Source: Petunia secreta (lineage: Eukaryota; Streptophyta; Magnoliopsida; Solanales; Solanaceae). Taken from it: a DNA stretch of 64,000 nucleotides. Below are positions 1 through 11,017 of the stretch, one piece after another. The stretch lies in NCBI GenBank assembly GCA_029990175.1, contig JARKIP010000011.1, forward strand, positions 25,952,001 through 26,016,000, given 5' to 3'. The translations under genes and the position numbers were made by a program. Numbering within the stretch: the stretch's first letter is position 1; every line of letters starts with the position of its first letter. Below the pieces are notes generated by a model. It did no database searches, was not told the DNA's origin, and worked only from the letters and a program-made list of their open reading frames with translations.

Positions 1-270
1 TATTCAATCAACCTGGTAGAGGAAAGTTAATGACCGAAGTATGCAAGTTCAATGACCGGGACAGAAAAGCAGCTACAACTCATGTTTTGTTGAATTGTCC
101 CGATGTCACTCCTTTTTACAAGTATGCTTCTTTTTAAGTATTTAAAACCTAACATTCAAGTTTTATCAGTAATCTAACTAATGAGATTTTTTGGATCATC
201 CAGTCACTTTGTTGGAGAATATGGCGCCTCTGCTGTTTATGAACAATTTTCAGATTGGTTTAGAGAATTT
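1..270 (+). pseudogene. TNP2-like CACTA transposase, exons upstream of the gypsy insertion
   Basis: Two coding pieces read in one phase: bases 3-121 (contains HVLLNCPDV) ending at a GTATGC donor, and 204-270 (contains FVGEYGASAVYEQFSDWF) after a CAG acceptor, ending at a GTAAGC donor at 271. This layout matches the region of plant TNP2 transposases that lies between DUF4218 and DUF4216. The 5' part lies outside the window. The next exon was interrupted by a retrotransposon, and its first part now lies inverted at 397-445. The reading is inferred from family layout; splice sites were picked by eye. Confidence 0.72.
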
Positions 271-304
271 GTAAGCGTTACATAAACAAATACATAAGTT
301 TTTT

Positions 305-350
<46 letters not shown>

Positions 351-396
351 CACTTAGTGTTGGTCATCCGTCGCGGCCCTAAGTTGGGTCGTGACA

Positions 397-445
397 ATAT
401 ATCATGCAACAATGGGAAGTTTATGCCGTTATCCGGATTAAGTAC
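397..445 (-). pseudogene. Inverted first part of the TNP2 exon split by the gypsy element
   Basis: On the minus strand a TATAG acceptor (446-450) is followed by an open frame (VLNPDNGINFPLLHDI) that ends in TATAT (401-397), the target duplication of the gypsy insertion. Its frame continues directly into the exon at 10132, where the same TATAT occurs. It lies on the opposite strand to the rest of the gene, which shows that a small inversion took place after the insertion. Confidence 0.7.
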
Positions 446-506
446 CTATATAAAGTTCAAGATAGTTGTACACATTAAACCAACATATATATATATATAT
501 ATATAT

Positions 507-3117
507 AACTGATAAACAGAATAAGCATAAACCTAGCTGATAAGGAGTATGCAATGCAAATAGCTGACAAGGCTAACATAAGCTGACATACATAACATAC
601 TGACTGCACCACACAGGGACATATCTACAGGCCTCTAAGAGTGATGAACTGAATATACAAAGGACGAGATAAGGCCCCGCCATACCCAAGTTGGCTGACT
701 GTACACATACCAAAAGATAGGTAACTCCGGGAGTAAGCGGAGTGACTCCAGTAGTTGATAGATGGCCTACTAACGTGGTCCAAGCATTGATCTATCTGCA
801 CCTGCGCGACATGAAACGCAGCGCCCCAGAAAAGGGCGTGAGTACGATATGTACCAAGTATGTAAGGCATGAGCATATAATATATCATAGCTGAATGAAA
901 CTGTAAGGCTGGAATATAAATATGTAAATATGAGCTGGAGCATAGCAATATAGTTGGAAATCTGAAGAACGTACTAAACATGATCTGAATATAAACTGAA
1001 GTCTAGCTGAATCTGGAACTGAAGACTGAGATGAACTATACTGATAAATAACTGTAATATGACTGATAGCTGGTTACTAGAAACTGGAACTGATAACTGT
1101 CAACTGATACTGACGCTAAGAACTGGTGGCCGATAACTGAGAACTGATAACTGTCAACTGATACTGACGCTAAGAACTGGTGGCCGATAACTGAGAACTG
1201 ATAACTGTCAACTGATACTGACGCTAAGAACTAGTGGCCGATAACTGAGAACTGATAACTGTCAACTGATACTGACGCTAAGAACTGGTGGCCGATAACT
1301 GAGAACTGATAACTGGTACCGAGCTAAAACTGAACTGTTATCTGAACTGGTACCTGTCTGGTGTTATGGGCTATATCCCCCCAAATCAGGTAACTGAACA
1401 TCTGAACTAGTACCTGTCTGGCGTTATGGGCTGTATCCCCCCAAATCAGGTAACTGAAAACCGGAACTAGCCTCATGTATAATCATGCAGTGCATACTGT
1501 GTCTATATACACATATATAGCAAACCTGGTGGGTGTTATGGGCTATATCCCCCCCAGCCAGTAATATCTAGTCTCTCTGGTCAGAGTGTGTGAATGACAC
1601 CCGGTCACACTAGGTGTTTCAACTCCCGCCTGAACCAGAGGGGCTGTATCCCCCAGACGGGTAGTATCACACGCGACCGGACTGTGTGTCCAATGTCCAG
1701 CCTCTATGGGGGACTCCAAATCACACATAACATGATCACAATATAAGCATAAGCATGTATGAGGCATAACACATGTGGCAACAATATATATGGACTCAAA
1801 GGAATGATAAGAAAACTCTGGATGGAATTGTAGACACAACCTGAAACTTAGAATTTGTCTAACTCTTTGATTTTTATAAAAATTTCGGCAGAGTTTCCAC
1901 TGAAACTGGATGATACGCAAAAACAGAACCAGCACTATACTATACACGGGAATGGATACCCGGATAAACTGATAACATAAACAAATTAACTGGATAACAA
2001 GATGAGAGTGGCGTAACAATTCCACGGATGTACAGAATTTCTAGACAGTACCAGCGTCCGGTATTGCATCATAGTTTTGAGGGTGCAGATAAAAGTTATA
2101 GACCTCATGGTCTTCATGAAAGTTGTAGATATATGTATTAGGATTCTGGAGATTCTTAAATCATCTTAATATCAATTTTGTATAAGGAGTTATGATCAAT
2201 ATACTAACAACTGTCCAAAGTTCAAAACAATTTTCCAAACTCTCTGTCTTTCTGATTTGGACGTCTTTCACCTTGGATTTTAGTACCAAATTAAGTATAT
2301 ACAAGGTTTCCTTGGTACCATACAAGTTTCTCACAAGAAAAACTAAGTTTAAAACTAATAAAAGCTTCAAAATCTAAAAGATACATGCCTTGCCAAAAGA
2401 AAGGTTTAGCCTTACATACCTTTGATGTTTCTTGCTTCTAGACCATGTTTCCCTTGAATTCAACACCTTCTAAAGCTTAAACAAGCTATAATACAACAAT
2501 TAGGTACTTTACTTAGCCATGAAGTAATTCTAAAACTCAAACTATAGAAGAAATTGAAGGTAGCATAATGTTACCCTAATCGCGTAGAGCGTTTTGACGC
2601 AATCCGTCTTCAATTTCGAGTTAAGATTGATGTTGTTTCTTCAAAATCCTAAAAATCAACTTCAAACTCAAGATAGAACTGTTTCTATGGTGTGTGTTCT
2701 GGAAATGACGAAGATAATACATATTTTTCCTTTTATACTCGAAATATTTCAGTTCCAGCCCTCTTTTGCGTTTATGTCCCTTTTTCTGGTCTGACTTCTG
2801 ACGCTCATATCTTTTTATCTATAAGTTATATGAGCAAACCGTTAAAAGTGTTGGAAACTACACTCCAAGACCTTCAATTTGGTATATGATATGTCCCCAA
2901 AAGACTTCATATAACACATGAAATTAATTGCTGAAAAAGCTTTGTACAAGGCAATTCCTTTGTCGGTTTTTCCGCAACTTAAATCTGATTTTTCCCAAAC
3001 TTTATATTCAACATATAAACATTATATATGGTCATATTATTACTTTAAACTCACTTAAATCATTCTTAACATGATATTATAATGATATACGTCAATTTAG
3101 ACGTACGGGGTGTAACA
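507..3117 (-). repeat. Left (3') LTR of the gypsy element, collinear part
   Basis: Matches 7520-10131 over about 2.61 kb with an offset of 7013-7014. By eye I find about three substitutions (near 1369, 2830, 3028) and one single-base indel (near 2946). It ends GGTGTAACA. Its outer ~90 bp are replaced by an expanded TA tract plus an inverted terminal piece at 350-396. Small open frames within it (for example 625-981 minus, 1543-2025 minus) recur identically in the other LTR and have no family signature. Confidence 0.93.
1089..1313. repeat. 54 bp tandem repeat, about four copies, inside the left gypsy LTR
   Basis: Units starting near 1089, 1143, 1197 and 1251, each about 54 bp and rich in the word AACTGATA, followed by a partial unit. 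Units differ by single bases (one has CTAGTGG in place of CTGGTGG). The same array, including that variant, is in the right LTR at about 8102-8326, so it predates the insertion. Confidence 0.88.
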
Positions 3118-3334
3118 ATATTCCCCCGTTAGGAACATTCGTCCTCGAATGTTAAATGAAGTATGTAGAAGCATTAAGCAACGATCTGTTACATACTCGA
3201 AGTAATGAAGAGATGTGTATATTTGGCCCTCATGTCATTTTCAGCTTTCCAAGTTATTTCTTCTATATTATTGCTTTGATATAGCATCTTAACTAAAGGA
3301 ATGTCTTTCGTCCTTACTCGACGATTCTGCCTCT

Positions 3335-4600
3335 TTAAATTGCAACTGGCACCTCCTTATTAGTCAACTGTTCTGTAATCTGTACTTCCTCTACTGGTAC
3401 AACTCTAGAAGGATCTCTGACACATTTTCTGAGCATGGAAACATGAAATACTGGATGTACCTCCTGAAGGTCTGCTTGAAGGTCTAACTCGTAGGCTACA
3501 CGCCCAACTCGCCTGATAATCTGATATGGACTAATAAATCTAGGGCTAAGCTTTCCCTTCTTTCCAAATCTCATAACACCTTTCATAGGTGATACTTTCA
3601 GGAATACCTAATCGCCAATATGAAATTCTAAATCTCAATGTCGATTATCTGCATAGGACTTCTGTCTGCTCTGCACTGCTAATAATATTTCCCTGATCAA
3701 CTTGACTTTATCAATTACTTGTTGGATTAAGTCTGGACCTATCAATTGAGACTCGCCAACCTTGAACCATCATATAGAAAACCTGCATTTGTGCCCATAC
3801 AAAGCTTCATATGGCACCATCTGTATGCTAGAATGATAGCTATTATTATATGCAAACTCTATCAACAGTAGGTGATCACTCCAGCTGCCTCTAAAATCTA
3901 ACACGTAAGCTCTGAGCATATTTTCTAATGTATGAATGGTCCGCTCAGCCTGTCTGTCTATCTATGGATGAAATACTGTACTCAGATACACCTGTGTCCC
4001 TAAACCTGTCTGGAACGATCTATAGAAATTAGCTGTAAACTGGTGCGCCCCCGTCTGAAATAATAAATACTGGAATACCATGTAGGCGCACTATCTCTCT
4101 GATATAAAGTCTGGCATAATCCTCTGCTGTATATGTAGTTCTAACAGGAAAGAAATGAGCTCATTTAGTAAGCCTGTCAACTATAACCCAAATAGAGTCA
4201 TATCTGCTCCGCATACGGGGAAAGCCTGTAATGAAGTCCATATTCACTGCTTCCCATTTCTATGATGGAATCTCGACTTCCTGTAACAAGCCACTAGGTT
4301 TTTTTTTTTTTTTTTGCTCGACTTTAACCTGCTGGCAGTTAGCACACTGAGCCACAAATTCTGCTATGTCACGCTTCATTTCGTCTCAACAATAAATCTG
4401 CTTAAGATCATGGTAAATCTTAGTCAAATTAGGATGAACAGTGTATCTGGAATAATGTGCATCTGTCATAATCTGTCCACATAAATCTGCAATATCAGGA
4501 ACACAAAGTCTATCTTTATATATAAGAACCCCGTCACTAGTAACCTATATAATAATTTTGGTTTTCTTCTGGCTATCTGCCTGTATTGAACTAGAACTGG
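3335..4600 (-). pseudogene. Gypsy integrase remnant
   Basis: Degenerate integrase: a zinc-site end (CANCQQVK) near 4335 and core fragments (AYNNSYHSSI near 3850, EALYGHKC near 3800). An open C-terminal piece at 3335-3586 holds FGKKGKLSPRFISPYQI and HPVFHVSMLRKC, the GPY/F-type end of Tekay-like integrases. Many in-frame stops lie between 3590 and 4600. It would have inserted the DNA copy. Confidence 0.82.
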
Positions 4601-4624
4601 ATCCTCATACTGGCGCTGCTTTAC

Positions 4625-5990
4625 TTATGTCACTAGGCAAGTAGTGGTTGCGTTCTGAACTATAACTCTTGCGTCCTCTGAATCTATTAATCTGACATCC
4701 ATGCTGGCCAACTGGTAGAGTGTATGAGCTAACTTTATTTTCTCTGGTTGTAAATAAGATAGACTACTCATAGGCTTGCGACTAAGGGAATCAGCAACAA
4801 CGTTCGCTTTACCCGGATGATAAAGAATGTCCATGTCATAGTCCTTCAGCAACTCTAGCCACCGCCTCTATCATAGGGTTAGCTCCTTTTGCTTAAATAT
4901 GTACTGGAGGCTCTTGTGATCCGTATAAATATCAACATGAACACCGTAAAAATAATGTCTCCAAATCTTCAATGCATGAATGACTGCTGAAAGCTCAAGA
5001 TCATGGATGAGGTAGTTCTGATCGTGCTTTTTCAGCTGCCTAGAAGCATAAGCAATAACTCTACCGTACTGCATCAAAACACAACCAAGACCAATTCGAG
5101 AAGCGTCACAGTAAATGACATATCCCTCAGATCCCTCTAGATGTGTAAGTACTAGAGCTCTTACCAACCTGTTCTTTAGTTCTTGGAACTGTGCTCGCAA
5201 GAATCAGACCACTGAAATTTAGCTATTTTCTGTATCAATTTGGTGGAGCTGCAATGAAGGAAAAACCTCCTATGAACCTCCTGAAATATCCTTCCAAACC
5301 CAGAAAACTACGTACTTCAGTTAGCGTTGTAGGTCTGGGCAAATTCTTCACAGCCTTGATCTTCTGGCCATCTACTTTAATTCCTTCTGCTGAAACTATA
5401 TGGCCAAAAAATGCCATTGAATCTATCCAGAATTCACATTTGAGAACTTAGCATATAATTGTTGGTCCCGATGAGTACCCAATACTGTGCGTAGGTGCTC
5501 CGGATGCTCTGATTCAGACTTTGAATAGATGAGAATATCATCAATAAATATAATCACAAATAAATCTAAATAAGGCTTGAATACGCTGTCCATTAGATCC
5601 ATAAATACTGCAAATGCATTAGTGAGTCCAAACAACATCACTAAAAACTCATAATGGCCATTCCTAGTCCTGAATGCAGTCTTAGGTATATCAGATTTTC
5701 TAACTCTAACCTGATGGTAGCCTGATCGCAAATCTATATTCGAGAAGCACTTGGCACCCTGGAGCTTGTCAAATTAGACATCAATCCTGGGCAGAGAGTA
5801 TTTATTCTTAATAATGACTTTATTCAGATGTCTGTAATCTATGCACATGCGTAGAGAGCCATCTTTCTTTTTTTTTACAAATAGCATCGAGGCTCCCCAC
5901 GAGGAAATGCTGGGTCTGATGAGGCCTTTATCTAACAAATCCTTCAATTGCTCCTTAAATTCTTTCTGTTATACAGGTGCCATCCTGAAG
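4625..5990 (-). pseudogene. Gypsy reverse transcriptase and RNase H remnant
   Basis: Minus-strand blocks in order: CIDYRHLNK near 5850, FSNIDLRSGYHQVRV near 5720, the polymerase box FIDDILIYS near 5540, FFGHIVSAEGIKVD near 5400, and the RNase H part with YCDASRIGLGCVL near 5110, YTDHKSLQYIF near 4900 and HPGKANVVADSLSR near 4800. Stops and frameshifts separate the frames 5423-5731, 5235-5417, 4871-5200 and 4625-4852. The domain order is that of Ty3/gypsy Pol. Confidence 0.88.
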
Positions 5991-6079
5991 AACATGCCCC
6001 TGATGGCGTGCTAATGCTGAGCAAGCAACTGGTGATCTAGCTGGCTGGGCTGTACAACTGCCACCCCTAGGCGGGCAAC

Positions 6080-7227
6080 CTTTCATGAAATAGCTGCCTC
6101 TCGACAAATATAATAAGTATCAACTCCTAACTGACATGGACCCAAGTGGCGTCTACCACAATCCGAACATCTGGGATATGTCTGACTGGCCGGTATAGAA
6201 GTACCACGACACTTTAATCTTGAAGTCAGTGATGTGTGACTAGATCTGGACTGAGGAGGTCTATCATATCTAAAGCCACGAGACTATGTAGGTATACTAG
6301 CTGGTGGTTGTCTAACACTCTGCTATCTACTCGCTCCAGACGTCTCTCCAAACGAACCAGAAAATCTGCCCCTCTTGTCTAGCACTTTATCCCTGTCGGC
6401 TCTCTATTTCTGCTTCCTCTCCTCAACTAACAAAGCAAATGCCTGAATGTTATGTTCATACATGACTGCATAACAACTGTCATACGCTCGTTCACTAGGT
6501 GTGGAGCTAGTCCCACTATATACCTGTGAATTCTATCCTTCATACTCACTACCACCGTAGGGGCAAACCATGCTAAAGAACTAAAGCATTAATTATACTC
6601 TTCTACACTCAAACTTCCCTGTCTCAAGGTCAGGAACTGATTAGCACGGGCTCCCTATGTCTCTATAGGCATATACTGATAAAGGAAGGTATCTGAGAAT
6701 TCCTTCCAAGTCGTGGGAGTAGCATCAGGCCGTCTAGATAGCTCCCATGTCTGATATCACCCTGCTGCTAGGTTATGCAATCTGAATGCAGCCAACTCTA
6801 CTCACTCTGTGTCTGACACGTGCATAACCCTCAACACTCTGGCTATCCTCAATAGAAAATCCTGAGGGTCTTCTCCTGTACGGAATCCGGTAAAGACTGT
6901 AGGCTCTAGCCTGATAAAATCATTGATCCTGGACCCAACATCTCCCTGGGGATCTGCACTGTGTTGTCTAGTCTAAGCAACTACAACACTGGTCGATAAT
7001 CTGATGGCATCCCTCATTTCCTGCCCCTGACTATCAGGTTGAGAATGTGGAGGTATAGTAGCTGCAGTACCTCTAATATCACCCTGAACTGATAGGATCT
7101 GTGAGGCCTCAGATGGAGCCTCAGGTCTGGACTCCTCACTCTCATCCACCTTAGGTGGCACTCTACTAATACCCTGGCCGGCAATAACCTTGCCCTTCTG
7201 GGCAGCTGTTAGTTTCTTTAGCTGCAT
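6080..7227 (-). pseudogene. Gypsy gag remnant
   Basis: A start at 7227 opens an 84-residue frame (MQLKKLTAAQKGKV...) that stops at 6973. Beyond that, gag-like sequence continues in pieces (EDPQDFLLRI, the TWKEFSDTF region near 6700) with several stops. A CCHC-type knuckle with CSDCGRRHLGPC lies at about 6135-6180. Right after the knuckle region the sequence passes within roughly 150 bp into the RT N-terminal region, leaving no room for an aspartic protease. Gag would form the particle; this copy cannot encode it. Confidence 0.8.
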
Positions 7228-7416
7228 CGCTTTGCTGAAATTACTATTGTTAGAGGGCTGAATTTTATAATTATGGCTCTATCGCACGAGCTAGAGAAGA
7301 AAGAAAGACAACTGTCCTGAAGTGCCTTGTAGCCTCCTGTTCAAAAGTATGGCGCGCAACATACTCCTAAACAAGACTCTACTAGACACGGCCTGTAGAC
7401 ACCCTAGGACTGAACT

Positions 7417-7428
7417 GCTCTGATACCA
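7417..7428 (-). other. Primer binding site, initiator tRNA-Met type
   Basis: Reads TGGTATCAGAGC on the minus strand, four bases inside the 5' LTR end. This is the usual plant primer site complementary to the 3' end of initiator tRNA-Met and it fixes the orientation of the element. Confidence 0.88.
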
Positions 7429-7432
7429 CTTT

Positions 7433-10131
7433 TGTCACGACCCAACTTAGGGCCGCGACGGATGACCAACACTAAGTGTCGATCATCACTAATCCTACTG
7501 ATAATATGCTAACCATTATAACTGATAAACAGAATAAGCATAAACCTAGCTGATAAGGAGTATGCAATGCAAATAGCTGACAAGGCTAACATAAGCTGAC
7601 ATACATAACATACTGACTGCACCACACAGGGACATATCTACAGGCCTCTAAGAGTGATGAACTGAATATACAAAGGACGAGATAAGGCCCCGCCATACCC
7701 AAGTTGGCTGACTGTACACATACCAAAAGATAGGTAACTCCGGGAGTAAGCGGAGTGACTCCAGTAGTTGATAGATGGCCTACTAACGTGGTCCAAGCAT
7801 TGATCTATCTGCACCTGCGCGACATGAAACGCAGCGCCCCAGAAAAGGGCGTGAGTACGATATGTACCAAGTATGTAAGGCATGAGCATATAATATATCA
7901 TAGCTGAATGAAACTGTAAGGCTGGAATATAAATATGTAAATATGAGCTGGAGCATAGCAATATAGTTGGAAATCTGAAGAACGTACTAAACATGATCTG
8001 AATATAAACTGAAGTCTAGCTGAATCTGGAACTGAAGACTGAGATGAACTATACTGATAAATAACTGTAATATGACTGATAGCTGGTTACTAGAAACTGG
8101 AACTGATAACTGTCAACTGATACTGACGCTAAGAACTGGTGGCCGATAACTGAGAACTGATAACTGTCAACTGATACTGACGCTAAGAACTGGTGGCCGA
8201 TAACTGAGAACTGATAACTGTCAACTGATACTGACGCTAAGAACTAGTGGCCGATAACTGAGAACTGATAACTGTCAACTGATACTGACGCTAAGAACTG
8301 GTGGCCGATAACTGAGAACTGATAACTGGTACCGAGCTAAAACTGAACTGTTATCTGAACTGGTACCTGTCTGGTGTTATAGGCTATATCCCCCCAAATC
8401 AGGTAACTGAACATCTGAACTAGTACCTGTCTGGCGTTATGGGCTGTATCCCCCCAAATCAGGTAACTGAAAACCGGAACTAGCCTCATGTATAATCATG
8501 CAGTGCATACTGTGTCTATATACACATATATAGCAAACCTGGTGGGTGTTATGGGCTATATCCCCCCCAGCCAGTAATATCTAGTCTCTCTGGTCAGAGT
8601 GTGTGAATGACACCCGGTCACACTAGGTGTTTCAACTCCCGCCTGAACCAGAGGGGCTGTATCCCCCAGACGGGTAGTATCACACGCGACCGGACTGTGT
8701 GTCCAATGTCCAGCCTCTATGGGGGACTCCAAATCACACATAACATGATCACAATATAAGCATAAGCATGTATGAGGCATAACACATGTGGCAACAATAT
8801 ATATGGACTCAAAGGAATGATAAGAAAACTCTGGATGGAATTGTAGACACAACCTGAAACTTAGAATTTGTCTAACTCTTTGATTTTTATAAAAATTTCG
8901 GCAGAGTTTCCACTGAAACTGGATGATACGCAAAAACAGAACCAGCACTATACTATACACGGGAATGGATACCCGGATAAACTGATAACATAAACAAATT
9001 AACTGGATAACAAGATGAGAGTGGCGTAACAATTCCACGGATGTACAGAATTTCTAGACAGTACCAGCGTCCGGTATTGCATCATAGTTTTGAGGGTGCA
9101 GATAAAAGTTATAGACCTCATGGTCTTCATGAAAGTTGTAGATATATGTATTAGGATTCTGGAGATTCTTAAATCATCTTAATATCAATTTTGTATAAGG
9201 AGTTATGATCAATATACTAACAACTGTCCAAAGTTCAAAACAATTTTCCAAACTCTCTGTCTTTCTGATTTGGACGTCTTTCACCTTGGATTTTAGTACC
9301 AAATTAAGTATATACAAGGTTTCCTTGGTACCATACAAGTTTCTCACAAGAAAAACTAAGTTTAAAACTAATAAAAGCTTCAAAATCTAAAAGATACATG
9401 CCTTGCCAAAAGAAAGGTTTAGCCTTACATACCTTTGATGTTTCTTGCTTCTAGACCATGTTTCCCTTGAATTCAACACCTTCTAAAGCTTAAACAAGCT
9501 ATAATACAACAATTAGGTACTTTACTTAGCCATGAAGTAATTCTAAAACTCAAACTATAGAAGAAATTGAAGGTAGCATAATGTTACCCTAATCGCGTAG
9601 AGCGTTTTGACGCAATCCGTCTTCAATTTCGAGTTAAGATTGATGTTGTTTCTTCAAAATCCTAAAAATCAACTTCAAACTCAAGATAGAACTGTTTCTA
9701 TGGTGTGTGTTCTGGAAATGACGAAGATAATACATATTTTTCCTTTTATACTCGAAATATTTCAGTTCCAGCCCTCTTTTGCGTTTATGTCCCTTTTTCT
9801 GGTCTGACTTCTGACGCTCATATCTTTTTATCTATAAGTTATATGAGTAAACCGTTAAAAGTGTTGGAAACTACACTCCAAGACCTTCAATTTGGTATAT
9901 GATATGTCCCCAAAAGACTTCATATAACACATGAAATTAATTGCTGAAAAAGCTTTGTTACAAGGCAATTCCTTTGTCGGTTTTTCCGCAACTTAAATCT
10001 GATTTTTCCCAAACTTTATATTCAACATATAAACATTATGTATGGTCATATTATTACTTTAAACTCACTTAAATCATTCTTAACATGATATTATAATGAT
10101 ATACGTCAATTTAGACGTACGGGGTGTAACA
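7433..10131 (-). repeat. Right (5') LTR of the gypsy element
   Basis: Complete 2699 bp LTR, beginning TGTCACGACCC and ending GGTGTAACA on the plus strand. The primer binding site abuts it at 7417-7428 and the TATAT target duplication follows at 10132. It carries the same 54 bp tandem array as the left LTR (about 8102-8326). As the 5' LTR of a minus-strand element it should hold the promoter. Confidence 0.93.
8102..8326. repeat. 54 bp tandem repeat, right gypsy LTR copy
   Basis: The same four-unit array as at 1089-1313, shifted by 7013 bp, including the single-base unit variant. Confidence 0.88.
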
Positions 10132-10897
10132 TATATCTCACGGGCCTTATTATAAATACAAGAGGATGTCTAAGTACTTTGTTAATGGGTACAAGTTCCA
10201 TACTAGAGAATGGTCCTTGGGGAAGAAAACAAACAACACCGGTGTGTGTGTGAAAGGTGGTACTGGTGACCAGGATGTAGACTTTGATTACTATGGTGTG
10301 ATTGAGGAGATTTTAGAAATAGAGTTTACAGTAGGTTGGCCTCGTAAAAAATTGGTGCTTTTTCGTTGCAAGTGGTTTGATCCGAGTCCAAAGGGTACGA
10401 GGGTAGACCCATGTTCTAAAATAGTTGAAGTTAATCACAAAAGGTCATATGGACATTATGATCCTTTCATCATTGCCCAGAATGTGAAGCAAGTGTGGTA
10501 CGTTCCTTATCCACCGACAATGAACAAAGCCAAATCCAAATCCAAATCCAAAGCCAATTGGTGGGCTGTTCTAAAAGGCAAGCCGGTGGGAAGAGTGGAA
10601 GTAGATGATGTATTAGATGTTGCATATCAAAATGAGGTATCTACCATTCCCTTGATTGTGGATATTGAATTAGCCGACCAGTTGCAACATAGTGAAGGCA
10701 TCTATGAACAGTTTGATGAATCGGTGGTTAGAGGAAGAAAAAACACTTCTAATTTTGGAGAAGGAACATCTAGGGCTAACGAGGAGGATGAATATATGGA
10801 TGACGTTGAAACAAGTGAGGAAGAATTTGTTGACAGCGATGAGACGAGCGAAGAGGAGGAAATAGCCGATGACCTTAACGCGGATGATGATGATTGA
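10132..10897 (+). pseudogene. TNP2-like transposase, DUF4216 and acidic C-terminus
   Basis: Open frame from the gypsy right junction to the TGA at 10895-10897. The first residues fit the end of the linker before DUF4216 (SHGPYYKYKR), followed by the hallmark YFVNGYKFHT, then NTGVCVKG, DFDYYGVIEEILEIE, VLFRCKWFDP and the WYVPYP end of the domain. The tail is acidic (DDVETSEEEFVDSDETSEEE, then DDDD). A KSKSKSK stretch near 10530 is low complexity. The ATG at 10166 is internal, not a true start: the exon begins upstream of the transposon insertion. The protein would have acted in cutting and joining CACTA ends together with the TNPA-like partner. Confidence 0.85.
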
Positions 10898-11017
10898 CAT
10901 GTTCGTAGTTGGTTGTTTTTACTTTACTACAATTATTTGCACTACTATATAAATGTATTCCATAAAAAATTATAATTTGATTATATTGTGCTAATTTATT
11001 GTGCTTATTTTACAGAT

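Larger units (their letters stand above)
350..10131 (-). mobile_element. Ty3/gypsy LTR retrotransposon, non-autonomous, inserted in the CACTA TNP2 gene
   Basis: Right LTR (5' LTR of the minus-strand element) is 7433-10131, 2699 bp, TG...CA. The left LTR is collinear from about 507 to 3117, with its terminal 47 bp displaced and inverted at 350-396. The target duplication is TATAT at 10132-10136 and, inverted, at 397-401. The primer site at 7417-7428 reads TGGTATCAGAGC on the minus strand (initiator tRNA-Met type). A purine run lies at about 3119-3128. The interior (3118-7432) holds remains of gag, RT, RNase H and integrase in that minus-strand order, all with stops and frameshifts, and no protease domain. 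The C-terminal fragment (SPRFISPYQI, HPVFHVSML) fits the Tekay/Del type of gypsy. Confidence 0.92.

Noticed and set aside
303..512. 69-residue frame of YIYIYI repeats
   Set aside because: It is a translated TA microsatellite crossing the inversion border, not a gene.
625..2025. Two minus-strand frames (118 and 160 residues) present twice, 7013 bp apart
   Set aside because: They are inside the two LTRs, so identity reflects recent LTR copying rather than selection; no protein family seen.
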